Assembly (NCBI GenBank): GCA_038501785.1
Contig: JBAMJR010000190.1
Location: 253,501-317,500 of the forward strand
Origin: Myoxocephalus aenaeus
Taxonomy: Eukaryota; Chordata; Actinopteri; Perciformes; Cottidae
Reading direction: 5' to 3'
DNA length: 64,000 bases
Shown one piece after another: positions 23,808 through 36,000 of this stretch. A program made the position numbers and the translations under genes. Every line of letters starts with the position of its first letter. Position 1 is the stretch's first letter. The notes under the pieces are model-generated. The model made no database searches and was not told where the DNA came from. It worked only from the letters and a program-made list of their open reading frames with translations.

Positions 23808-24570
23808 TAACACTTCCTTTTGTGTATCAGTTAAGTTCAGTATAATGGAGTGAAAGTGGAATGCAGATAGTGAAACTCATTCCTTTAATCTGAATGTTCT
23901 CAGAGGTTTAGAAAAAGCAGAATAGTCCGTGTAATTTATCTCTCTTCTGCCTTAAACGGATGCCGAGCTCCTGAGGGTTCAAAACGAGCCTTTAGAGCCC
24001 CGTGAACAAAGATATTTCATAAACTCTCCTATTTTTAGTTGACTACTTGCACTCCAGATCCTCCGCTGGAGACCGATATATTTTTCATGCGTCCATTTTT
24101 GGAGATGAACCGTTTTTAATTTATATTTAGAGCGACGAGTTCCTCGGTTTGCAGCCGTCTCGGGTCGGTCGCAGCTTTTCACCGTCAGACTTCCTGTTCA
24201 TCACACCGGCGTGGAAAACACACACGCATGCTTGCCGTGCATTGAGTTATCACATCGAACCGATTCGTTGACGGAAAATCTATTCGTAAATAAAAACATT
24301 TCCCTTTTCCGCCTGAAGAAGCCGTTCCGTGTTCACGGTGATTCGTCAGTGGGAACCACTGCGGGGCGTTACGGAGTTTCCTGCTAAGCATTCATTTTAG
24401 CAGGAAGAAGAATTCAATGCATAGCAGATTTTTTTCCAAATTAATCCGAGCACGCCTGAATGCACCACTCACTGTCCTTGAATCTTAAGAGACGTTACAG
24501 GCTGAGAGAAAGACATTTAAATGCGTCGTCGGTTGTGCGATGGAAAAACATGCATCGGTTTTTATACGTT

Positions 24571-24595
24571 TTCTCTCTCTCTCTCTCTCTCTCTC
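24571..24595. repeat. (TC)n microsatellite
   Basis: About 12 TC dinucleotides within the last shisa6-like intron. Confidence 0.9.
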
Positions 24596-27500
24596 CCTTA
24601 TCAACTCTGGGCTTTGCTCCTATCTCGCTGGAGCCGTGTACACACACAGAAAAACCACAGAGATGAATCGCTGAACTACAAAGAGGCTTTTCGAATTTGA
24701 GACAGGAGCCCCCCGCAGAATTTGTCAAACGAGCAGCAAAGTCGTCCCCTGAACAAAGCACTTCCACACGGGGGGGAAAGAGAAGGGAGGGGTTCAAGCC
24801 TGAGTGAATTCTTTGGAACCAGGCCTAAAAGTAATATAATTAGTCATTATTTTAATTAAACCATCTGGGGAAATGATGATGACTAAATTAAATTAGTATG
24901 GTTTGTTTGTGTGACTTCAACGAGGCTGAGATGGAGGCTGCAACACATCTTGTGCGCCTTAAATCACCCTCAAAGGGATTAAAACACCTTTTAAGAACAA
25001 ACAAGCCACCTTTTAATCCTCCCAAAAAGAAAAAACATTAAACGAAATCGCTGAATTTCCCTTTTTTTTTATTCCACCGCACCAAACCTCTCTAAAGATC
25101 ACTTTATAATTGATGTTCACTCAGTTTCACGAGTGTTGGTGCATTACATGATTACAGTCTTGTGTGATCAATAGCTGACACGTAAATGTACTGTTTATAT
25201 TGAATGTAATCTAGCAGAGTGGGAGCTGGGGGTTTAATTAGCCGTTTCCTGTGTTTGCAGCACCGCCCCACGTTCGGGACCTTTGGGCCTCTCGCAATCA
25301 CGTTAATTGTAAAGTGCTGCCTTTTATCGGCGCCGCAGAGATGAGACGGAGCGTTATGCATCGCCCTCCTAAATCTCCTCAGTCACTTAAAGTGTAAACG
25401 GTGTAACATGTGTACACTCATAAAAAGCTGGTCTTAAAATCAAGTGGCGAAAAAAAAAGAAGGAAAAAAAAGTATTTCCCTCAAATAGTGGCCGACGTCG
25501 TCAGTAAGAGAGGCCTAATTCATCCTCATTGAATATGATTACATGGGTTTATTAGACAGCTGCAGTCGTCCAACATTTCAGTCAATTTCACCGCTTGGTC
25601 CTTAAATATCCTGCCTTCTCTCCCAGGCTTGACGGATAAAATCTGCTTCAACAAAAGGTTTCTTTTCTGCACTCAAGTGTTTCATCGTCATCCAGCCAAA
25701 AGAAATGCACATAAAGGAGGTCATCCCGTAGAGAGGACAGTGAGACTAAAAGTGGTAATGGTGATTATGGTTCCTCTGCACATAGAGATGTGTGTCTTTA
25801 GTTGAAGTTTTACTTCACATAAAGTTCTGCATTTATTCTTATAAATCATATATTTATTTTATTTTAGTATGAAACCTCCCTGTTTTGATAAAATCACCAC
25901 TGCCTCTGTGTTAAATTTAGAATACTGTACATTTACACTCTGATTCTAACAAACAGTCACGTCTAGACTCATTTATTATACGCTTCAAACTATGACACAA
26001 AATAAACTTCCATGTTCACAAGAAACGTACAGTTTCATAACATGCATACAGGTTACTTTCCAAAAGAGAATCCTAATGTAGGTTTACTTGCACGACAAAA
26101 CCTCAAAAGGACGTGGTTTGGGTTAACATGAGTACGTTTCTCATGTAAAATAACTGTTTGTTATAGCTACCGTTAGCAAAGTACCAAAGGTATGTAATAG
26201 AACTAAGGTTTAAATGACTTTTGGATTCATAAGGACATGAACAACAGCCTCCTGGGTTAAAGTCCTGTGTTTGTCTGACCCATCCATCCTCCACTCCCAC
26301 TACGCCGCCTCTCTTGTTCTTTATACTACATTGGTTGCTCTGACGGTCTAGTAATAACACGGAGGGGTTTACAATGGAGTTACTTGCAAAGGGTCGAGAA
26401 AGATGCCGAGGACCAATGAACAAGCGTCGGTATGGCAACGAGTTCCTCCGTTTAGCAGAAATACCTTTTCACTCGCAAATTATTTCCAGGTGCTTCCGTG
26501 TTGCAGTCGCTGGAACGTTGCCATTAATGGAAGCGAACGCTATCAGCACAGAGACTGGTTTACATTAAAAGTTTTCCAGGAAATCAATAAAGCGTTTTCC
26601 CCTCCTGTTCCAGGTAAACTTTCTACATTTGTTTTGTCCTTCTTTGACCTGCAGCATCACCCAACTTGGGGTCGATTTGAACTCGATCCACCTTCTAAAT
26701 ATCAGAATAATATAGAAGTGACTTTATTCCATTTCAGTTCAAAAGAGTCAGAGCTGCAGGTGGCATGACCCACCTCCCAGTTGTATTTTAGTTCATGTCC
26801 ATTATCTAAGACTTGCTTTCTTATGTGAGGTGTCTTTTCTTATCACATCAGGACACGATACCTTCCTGTCGCATCAACATGTGAGTTTATATAATCACCA
26901 CAGATCTCTCCCACTTTGACCTATGGGCCACGGCGTCTCCATTGTCTGCATACTTGTAGTCTCTGGTTGAGTTTGGTTGACATTTTCTGCCATAATGTCA
27001 CATCTAAACTACGCCCTCAGGGGGGAAACGCTGAAACACATCGCTACGGGCCACGAGTTGGGCGTTCTTCATTAGGAATGCAGAGCGGTGGACATGAACC
27101 CCCTCGTGGACGGACAATAGGGTGACCTTCTGCGTCCGTCCGGACGTGACTTCTCTCCCAGAGAGACGAGCGTCCGCGTCCCTTGTCTCCACAACGTGGT
27201 GACGCACAGAAAAACGGCCATTCGACCTCTGTGTTGTGCAATAATTAACTTCTGCAGAGGATAACGACCCCTCAGCCGCAACAGTTAATCACAGAGCTTC
27301 TGTGGTAGCGTCCCCCGTGTGTGCTGGCGCTGCCAAAAAACAGGTAGATAAAAGTCTGCTGAGAGCTGATTGCCGCCTGTGGTCCATACAGCCGTAAATG
27401 ACTTAACCATTAGGAGCGCCCAGCAGAGAGGCCGGCCGGCTTTCTGGCAGAGGAGGAAAACGACTGGTTGACCGTTCAGGCACAACAGGAAGTGTCCTCT

Positions 27501-27744
27501 TGACGCTGAAGGACAACGACACAGAGGAAACTATTCACAACAGTTTGACTAGGACACTACCGTTGTAGAAAGTGCAGGACAGACATAACGGGGACGTAAC
27601 TTGTCAAATATTTACTCCCTCGTGCTTTTCAACCCCTCGTGGTCTGAAGGGGATTCGTGAGCACTGCACTTTAAATACTGGAGTTTATACATGTAATGCA
27701 GGGCTCTTGCATGCATATGCATGGTTTGCAATAATTATTAGAGT

Positions 27745-28332
27745 GCCTCCGATACCAGTATTGTAAACGCATCCGATGCAGCCTAAAATGTTGCACAGCT
27801 ATCAGCGAGCACATGAGTCTATATGCGTCAATCTGATATCCCTGTTAACGTCTCATTTATCAGCTAATTTACGCCACACAAGATCAACAACACGTGTCAG
27901 TCGCTAATCGATCCGTAGATCCTGTCTGATCGGTTCTGCAAAGGTGCAAACTCTTACAACACACCCGTCTCTTGTGGAGAGCTAGTTAACGTTAGCTGCT
28001 TATTGTTAGCAGACGATGGGCAGCACAGCCCTGCTTGGCTGAATAAAGGAGCTAACGGCTAATGTAAAACGGAGGTTGCATTCTGATGCGTTCATGCATG
28101 TAAATAATAGTATTGGGTGAAGGTAAATCATAACTTTATCATGATATCTTTAAATGTAATCTTGTTCAATTTAGTTTTTGTCGAGAACCTTGAATAAATG
28201 CGAGAAGCAAATGTATGACCTGTTTCACTTTAGCTCTAAGAAGCGTATCATAGACAATCAAAACTAATACAAACACATTTGTTTTTAACACACTGGTATT
28301 GTATCAGTACTCGACATCGGCCGATCAGGAAG
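27745..28332. mobile_element. Possible TIR element (CCGATACCAGTATTG ends)
   Basis: CTCCGATACCAGTATTGTA near 27747 and the reverse-complementary ACTGGTATTGTATCAGT near 28292, followed by ATCGGCCGATC, look like degenerate inverted ends of a repeat common in fish. A second partial copy with the same TTTTTAACACACTGGTAT block occurs at about 34373-34410. Boundaries and class are uncertain. Confidence 0.35.
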
Positions 28333-28680
28333 GAAAAAATGGCATCTCTAATTAAAAATTTTGAAACATGTCAAAATATACAGCATAGGGAATTATCTCA
28401 TTGCTGAAAATTGTAGCATGCATGTTGTAAAAATTTGTGAAATGGGCCCCAGGTGCTGTTTCATGACTCCCCAAGTGTGCATGATACTGAATGCTGTGAG
28501 TATGGATTAAAGTCTTGAATGCAGTGGTTGTGAGTGTTCTTGGATGGCCTTCCCGGAAATGTAGGACTCCGTAGAGTAGAAAGCGATTCATATCGTACAC
28601 GTGTCCAGGAGTGTATTTATTCATAGCGAGTCTAGATACTGTCATTACCCCCAGATGACCTCCGTCTTCTTGCTCCTCAG

Positions 28681-29357
28681 GTGATAAGGACGTAGACGAG
28701 TACTACGCGAGGAAGCATCTCCATCCTGACTTTGGCGGCCGTGGTCCGACCCACATGGTGAAGCTGAACTCAGACCCGCCGCAGCACCAGCAGCACCAGC
28801 AGCACCAGCAGCACCAACAACACCAGCAGCAGCACCACCACCAGCAGCAGCAGCAGCAGCAGCAGCGGCAGCGGCCCCGCCGAGTCCAGAGGGCCATGTC
28901 CCAGGACCACGTCCTGTCCCCTCCCAGGACGCCGCGCCGCGGGGACTACGGCTTGTCTTCGTACGGCGTCATGGCGGCCAACGCGTACAGCAGCAGCCGC
29001 CACCTCTCGGAGGAGCAGCTGCTGTCGGCGGACCGCCTCCACTCCCAGGATCCCCTGCTGTCCCCGGCGATGCGGCGCGACAAGTTCCGGGAGAAGGCGA
29101 TGGCGCGGGCGATGTCGCACGCCGACATGCTGATGCCGGTCACGCCCGTCATGGACCGCCACAAGATGACCAAGATGCACTCTCAACCCACCGCCTCGAA
29201 CGAGTCCTACAACACGCTGACGGTCAACCACCAAGCGCCCACGTCTAAGAGGCAGCAGTTTGCCAACCGACGAACACACACGGTGGACCACCTCCAGCAC
29301 ATTCCCGGCCACCACCACACATACCGCACTGCCAGTAAGAACGAGGTAACTGTTTGA
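28681..29357 (+). CDS. shisa6: shisa6-like gene, terminal coding exon with PDZ ligand
   Basis: Two leading bases, 224 codons and a TGA stop at 29355-29357. The first residues DKDVDEYYARKHL continue the conserved tail. Next come a 28-residue Gln/His tract (28782-28865), RAMSQDHVLSPP, EEQLLSADRLHSQDPLLSP, RAMSHADM, DRHKMTKMHSQPTASN, FANRRTHTVDHLQHIPGHH and the C-terminus TASKNEVTV. EVTV is the class II PDZ ligand of the CKAMP/Shisa6/9 group, which binds PSD-95-type scaffolds and anchors AMPA receptors at synapses. Third codon positions are strongly G/C rich, unlike the flanks. I favour shisa6 over shisa9 or shisa7 because of the order of these tail motifs and the nearby pirt; shisa9 remains possible. 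The N-terminal exons lie outside the window. Confidence 0.9.
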
Positions 29358-32300
29358 CCGCAGAGTGGTTCGCCGAAGGGTTCCCGAGACACGCCGAGGA
29401 CGTCGAGAGAAATCTCCTCAGCAGATACGGTCCGTCTTCGTATGAAAACAGCCTCCTACATTTAAAAACTCTTCCTGCTTTTTAGCACAAGCTTCCTGTG
29501 TCATCCAGAATCAACCCCGGCAAAGACTTCTCTCTCTTAGAGCATCATAAGGGCTTTGCGCGTTGACACAAAGACGGATCCTTCATGTCAGACGTTTGAC
29601 AGCCTGAAGAAAATATTTTTTAAACTCGACATGGGACTGGCAGGGAATTGTATCAACTTTATAAATATATAAATATACTATATTTACTATTTGTATTTTC
29701 AGTCCTTGTTATAGCTTTAGAGATTGACTGATGTAAGCACTTCAAGGAGGTGCCCCTTAAAATTGCCCCATTTCAGCGATGAAGTGGATTTGTGGGTTAA
29801 AAAGCACAATTAATGAATTCCCTTCTTTTGTTTGGTTTATTTTACTGTTCTTTGGTAAACGGCCAGAAACTATCAGCTTATTAGTGAGAAACAGGTTATT
29901 TCTGTTGCATACAATAGAAGATTGTAAATAGGCTAAATTAGCAGCATTTAAACAAGAAAAGCTGGCCTTTTTTAACATAATCGTTTTGTTCGGTTTTCTC
30001 CCACCTGGAATCTTATCATGGATTCCCAATTAATCATTTTAATTTTAGATAAGGCAAAAATCAACTATTATTTCCACAGATGTCTGCAAAATATGTGGAT
30101 GTAATATTTATGTGGGGACTATTTTTTCTGTTTTACCTGTGCTTGTAGCATAGAATGATGTGTATGAAGAAAAAAACACAGGAATAGAATAGAAGTAGAA
30201 CGGACATTGAACTTATTTCAGCGGTCATTTGACAAAAGAAAATGGTTATTACGCCAACAAGACCGATGGTAGCAAGAAAAGGTGGCTGGCTAGTTAGCTA
30301 GTTAGCTCGTTAGCTCGTCCTCAGAGCACCGGGGAGAGAGGCAGAGGGAACACCAATCCTGCCGTTGGGCTCATTTTCTGGAACGTGTAAAGTGCAGCAT
30401 TAAATCATGGTGGAATTAGCACGGCTATCTAACTAGCCACCTTACCGGTAGCTTAATTCCACCATGCTTTAATTAATGCTACCCTTGTTACAGGAAATAA
30501 GATGGAACAAAGTTGTCACTCACCTGCTTTCCATTTTACTCATGTATTCTCTAAGCTTTGTTTACTTTACTTCTCCTTTGCTGGTTTGGCAATGACACAC
30601 ATCAAAATGGCCGCCGCCCACCCCGCCACGTTAGTTTTGCAGGGGAATGTCTGTTCTACTCTGATTCTACTTCTATGGAAACAACCTTTCACCACCGCCG
30701 ACTGGCAGCTTCAGTCTGCAGACGTAACTCCACACACATGTGAAAAATCGAGCCCGAAAACGGTTGTTGGAGTTAGATAAGTTTCTGTTCACACATTTCC
30801 TTTGTGTCGTCCGCTACGAGGATGCCCCTCCCACTTTCCCCTTCCCGCCAACTCTGCAGGGTTTGTGATTGGCCAGCTGCTTCCATCCCTACAGATCAGG
30901 TACCCGATGTGTCGGAGCTCATAGCTCGTAGTTTTGTGTGACGCTGAAACAATCAAGAAGACGTCATAATCGCTAGTCAGTCAAGCATTAATTAAAACTG
31001 TGAACTGTTTGTCCAGATGTTTTCATTAAAGCAATGCCTTATTGTATGGAATCTCATGTGCTCTTAATTGAACGATCATGCTTTTATCGCACGTCTCGTT
31101 GTCTTAGCTTTTTTCTGATAAGTAAAAACCTGTACGCTGATAGATGACAGTACATTAAAAAACACTAAATTATATTAAAAGGAGTCTCAAACTTTAAGAG
31201 GAAAACAATCAATATGTCCTACAGGGTATTTATATTAGAAATGTGTCACATTAATCACATGAACTCAATCAGCTTTGTTGTAGGTTTATGGGCTCATAGG
31301 TATTTTAAACAAAGACCCCTGACCCGGCTGAACCTGAGTGGATCCAAACGGACTCTCTGGGCTCTGATCCAGCTCATAATCACTGCCGGAGAATAACGTT
31401 TATTTTTAAGGCCGATGGAGTGTGTGAAGGGCAAGAAAAATGACACGCATCACCGCTGTTTTCATGCGCAACTGCAAGATTGGTTTCATGCGACACAAGT
31501 AAGGCTATGAATCCAGATTTAATGATAGGGGAGGTAATGTATTGTCATGTTTGTCAAAATTCGTATTGCATCTTTACAGGAATCCAAAAGTCGAATGCTC
31601 TGACGAAAAAAATGAAAAGTCCTAGCCTGTTAACCACGTTCGTTGTTCATGTTCATAATGATCATTTTGGGGGAGTGGCTTTGGAGGAAGGCCTGAGGGT
31701 CCTAAAGAAAAGCCCCGGACTTTGATGGAAATTTGACATAGTGCCCCAAAAAATACTTTGACATTAGGAAAAACATCTGTAAATCAGTGGATAATACATT
31801 TATGATTAAGCTAATCAACTTCCCGATACAAATGCCCTTTTTTTAGGGCATTTGTATTTGTATTAGGTCCTAAAAGTTCTAAATTGCACAGATAGCTGAA
31901 TCCAGATGTTCCTCCGAGAAATGGGTTGAACCGAGGGCTGGGAGGCGGAGCAAAAGGAAACACTCATAATAATCGCTGGAAGATCACCAGAAGATCCGGC
32001 CTATTTTATTCCTGGAAGTCAAATGTTTTTTTTGATCCACCGAGCAACTTTTGTAGGAATGAACGTGGCTCCGCCTCCAATGTGTTCTCGCTAGGATTAG
32101 CATTACAATCGTAGCTAGTGTTGCGAGCTGCTTTCATTTGAAAAGAGTCGTCAACACCGTTTAAAATCTAGCGTGCTCTTGTAGGTTTTAGGGCTTTTAG
32201 TTCCCAAATCAAGAATGTGGACCCATGAGGACCTCTAAAGAGTCCAAAGGCCTTGACCATATCTTTGTTTCGTCCAACAGTTCAGTCTAAACAGAGATGA

Positions 32301-32672
32301 ACATTCATCAGATGAAAAGATTAAAGGACCAGGAAAACAACAGGAACATTTATGTTTCTGCACACAGTGATTGGAAAGCGACGTCTCGTCACACGAATCC
32401 ATCGTGATGTTCTAATGGACTTGTGTCTTTTTCTTAATCTGTCTCTGTTGTGTTTTTTTTTATAATTGATGACCTTATAGGGATGTGGAAAGTTGGCCAA
32501 ATTAATTCAACAGATTTAAGTTTTCTTTAATTCATCTTAACTTTGATGTGTCTTTTTTTCAGTTTTTTTTATGCCAGGACTGTTTTAAATGATGTCAATT
32601 AGAGATTTTTTTTTTTTTTTCCCTTAAACTATTGTCTTTGTACATATATTGTGTTTTTGCTCCTGATGAGTA
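29358..32672 (+). other. 3' UTR and downstream of the shisa6-like gene
   Basis: The 3' UTR starts at 29358; its end could not be fixed because no strong AATAAA with a downstream GT-rich element stands out. AT-rich sequence with several ATAAAT motifs occurs at 29660-29690. A palindromic patch lies at 30278-30475 and a 13-bp perfect hairpin at 31826-31857. No other gene is supported. Confidence 0.45.
30278..30478. repeat. Imperfect palindrome with TAGTTAGC tandem start
   Basis: CATGGTGGAATTAGC at about 30406 is matched by the inverse GCTTAATTCCACCATG at 30451. The outer arms GGTGGCTGGCTAGTTAG and CTAACTAGCCACC also pair. Possibly a degenerate foldback element; no target duplication was identified. 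Confidence 0.45.
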
Positions 32673-33097
32673 CCGTAAAAGTCGGTTTACACGCCGCTAC
32701 TACCTTCGGTCAGTGTCCCCGTTTGCTCCCCGCTGTAGCCAGCTGGTGCTCATGCTAGTTCCCCCGCTAACTTACGCTAGCTCCCCGACAACCACCGAAG
32801 GTAGCGGGACCAGCCCTGGCTCGACACCCGACTTGGGCAGAGGGGACGCGCAGTAGCAGCAGCAGCGGGGAGCTAGCAGTCGCGCTAGCAGCAGCAGCAG
32901 CAGCAGCAGGGAGCTAGCAGCAGGAGCGGGGAGCTAGCAGCAGCAGGGAGCTAGCAGCAGGAGCGGGGAGCTAGCAGCAGCAGGGAGCTAGCAGCAGGAG
33001 CGGGGAGCTAGCAGCAACACTAGCTAGCGCTGCTACTAGCTTGCTACAGCGGGACACTGACCGGAGGTAGGAGCGGCTTGTAACCCGACTTTTACGG
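32673..33097. mobile_element. Family C foldback MITE, copy 2 (425 bp, expanded core)
   Basis: TA-flanked. The ends CCGTAAAAGTCGG and CCGACTTTTACGG, followed inward by the CTACCTTCGGTCAGTGTCCC block, match copy 1. The core is the longest of the five: it carries several direct copies of a roughly 30-bp unit containing GGGAGCTAGCAGCAG, plus CAG runs near 32890-32920. Tandem growth inside the hairpin core explains the length difference. Confidence 0.9.
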
Positions 33098-36000
33098 TAC
33101 ATGTAATATCTCTGGGTGAGAGGGCTGCTTCAGGCAGGTATCTGTACCCGTCCACCTCGCTCAGCTAATCTTCTCAAACTTCTGTTCTCTTAATTAATAA
33201 TGATGTCATCCTGAGAGCCTTTTTTTTTTTATCTATGTGCAATATTTGCTCGTTATGCAGTATAACTTATAGCCACTTCTAACATGTTGTGAGGTCCATT
33301 CGCTGCCGTAAAGGCGTCGTTGTCTTTCATTGTCAGAGAGGAGGTTTGTTTTATAAAACAGCTAAATGTGGTATGAATGAAACAGGAGTCTGTAATAACT
33401 GGAGACTAATTTAAAGGCTTCACCACAACAAAATATGACTGTTCTTGTGCATTTTCTGTTTGTTTACAAACTATTAAAGCACATCATGTGTGTTGTATAC
33501 ATTGATTTAATCGCTTACATATTCATGGAAACGACTTCCCCGGATTGTGTGCAAAAATAATGCAAACATCCAGTTTTGAGTCCTGAATCCTGGAGGTGAG
33601 CTGATGTTTTCACTGTGGGCTGTGTCGACCAAATCAATTACATTTTGGACAAGAGTCTGGTTAAAAGTTAGAACGTTTCACCCGAAGCAGGCGAGCGGTA
33701 TTAGTATTCAAGCTCTCGCACTGTACTATACATTTGTCGTACTTTTAAACAATCTAAATGAGCTGTCAGCCGCACAGAGAGCTAACGTCATGGCTTTCTG
33801 CTCCTCGGCTGCAAACTCCCTGCAAAAAAACTTCACTTATTCATGTTCAAGAGAACTCCACATCCACTGCAGCAGTACATAAAACCTTTAATGATTTTAG
33901 CAAAGTTAAACATGACTGGCACCATGAGGCTGTATTAGTTATTAGATGTGTTAGGCGAGTTCTTCTCATACAATCAGAAATGTCTCCGATAGCTTGAAAT
34001 GCTCATCTGCTATTGCCGAGTGTCCAAGCCTCCGCACCGATCCGCCATCCCGTTATCAGATTATTCATCAGCACATCAACACAACAACAACAACAACACA
34101 CGTCTGAAATCGATGATGGAAGCCAACGAGTGAACCGTCTGAGAGCTGCACATGCTTAGTACCGACCATGCAGGGTGTTAGCATAGAGCGTAACGTTGGC
34201 AACATGTCGGCAATTTAGGAATATTTTATCTGTCAAACTGGATAATAAAGGAAAGCTCTATTATACTGGTTCCCTGTCCAGTGTTTCCCCCACCGTGTTC
34301 ACATCACGTCACATCAATACAGGGTTAATAATATACAATTGTAAAAAAAAGAATAGAATCATATATATATTTTTGTTTTTAACACACTGGTATCAGATCA
34401 TTATCGGAACATTTATTGTTGCTACAATTGTGGATGGGATTTTGAATGAGGTTTTCCTCCCTGAAGTGTGTTTATGTTATGTCTAATGTATTCCTTATTC
34501 GTCGGGGTTTTAACTCCTTTAGCCGGTGGACGTTTATCCACTCGGGGAAGACTTCCCGGTCGTCTCTACTAGTCATCCTCACTCCTCCTGCGGCGCCATC
34601 ACAGGTTTCTTTTCCTATTTCATCAAAAGAGAGCACAGATGTTGGCTCTTTGTTCCCGGTTCAGCGGCGGTGCAGCCGTGAACGTAATGGAATGTGACAC
34701 TTGAGAAGTGATGCTTTTCACTATCAAAAGGAGAACGGAGTTAAAGCAATCTCGGGATGTGATTGAACAACCGTTTACTTAAAGGCAGTCTTTGTGCGGT
34801 TTTATCTCCGATCCCTTTATCTGCTCTTGGGTTAAAAGATGTGGTCAAAGGGCCACTCCTGTTTGCTGTTGTGTTGTTGTTGTTGTTGTTGTTCCCGACA
34901 CACACAGCTCCATCTGTGATGTATATGTCCAAGGACGCAAGTCGATACTTGTGACATTGTGGACAAAGTTTTTTCCCCCCAAGTCTCTTTGCAGAGAGAC
35001 TTCCTTACCGTTTTTAGGCCGACTGTGTGTTTGACATTGTGCACGATCGATAAAAACACGGCTCTTTAGTTTCCTAGATGGCCACAATGGAGCCGCTCCC
35101 AAAGGATAAGTCATCCGTGTAGTGAATAATAAGACTTACCGAGCAGTTTTGAGTTTGTTTTTTCAATGCAGCATATTGTCTTGATTGCGTGGAGCTGTTT
35201 TTTTTACATTAAAGTCTCAAATGTATTATATATCTTTATTTAAAAGGGCCACGTACAGTTAAAACATAAATGTCACCATTTGATGCACTGTACCAGACTT
35301 TAGCTACAGCTAATTCACATCTGTAGTCCCTTGACAGACCATAACAAACATAAAACAAGAGCAAACAGTACAGGACAAAAGACATAATACAACATTATAT
35401 GTGGGGAGAAGAACACAATACAAAGCTACAGTACAGCACATTAAAAATAAGTAATATAAAACGTTAAAAGTAAGTAATACAAACCATTAAGAGTTAATGC
35501 AACCATAACCTTCAAGGAAAACCCAAAAGGATAACCAGGGTACATGTTTAAAACTTCAGAAAAGGCTTCTGCTGCATCATTTGTTTGGTGGAAAAGAAAT
35601 CCCATTATTTTCAACCAACACATACATTTTTTTTCTCGAAATACAAAAATATTTTCCAAAACTGCCCAACAAAACACTGGTGAAGTGTCCGTTGGGAGCC
35701 GTCTGTTGCTTGGCTCCAGTCATTGCTGCTTGCAGCGATGTCGGGGAGCGTTCCCATTCGCTGCACATGGCCGTTTGGAACGCGGGGATCTTCAGAGCGG
35801 GATGACAGCGAAGTGAGGGAAAGGTTTTAACATTAATTTATCCAGCATCCGACTGCAAAAGTGAACTGAACTCAATAACCGCGGTCTGTAAAACCTCTAT
35901 GAGGTCCTCAGAGCCCCGATGCTACACTGAAGCCTGCTCTCTAATTCAGTCAAAGTATATGAATATTGAGTGTGTCCAAATAGCACCAAATCGACACAAC

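Larger units (their letters stand above)
21864..28680 (+). other. shisa6: Last intron of the shisa6-like gene
   Basis: Ends at the strong acceptor TCTTCTTGCTCCTCAG. It contains the AAGTGTTCA minisatellite, a Harbinger-like element, microsatellites and a repeat-free block near 22130-22330 with a near-palindrome TTAATGACGCATTAA. No further coding exon is seen, and the flanking exon phases agree without one. Confidence 0.6.

Noticed and set aside
28770..29318. 182-codon - strand frame opposite the last shisa6 exon
   Set aside because: A shadow of the G/C-rich third positions and CAG repeat of the real exon; poly-Leu/Val from the antisense repeat and no recognisable domain.
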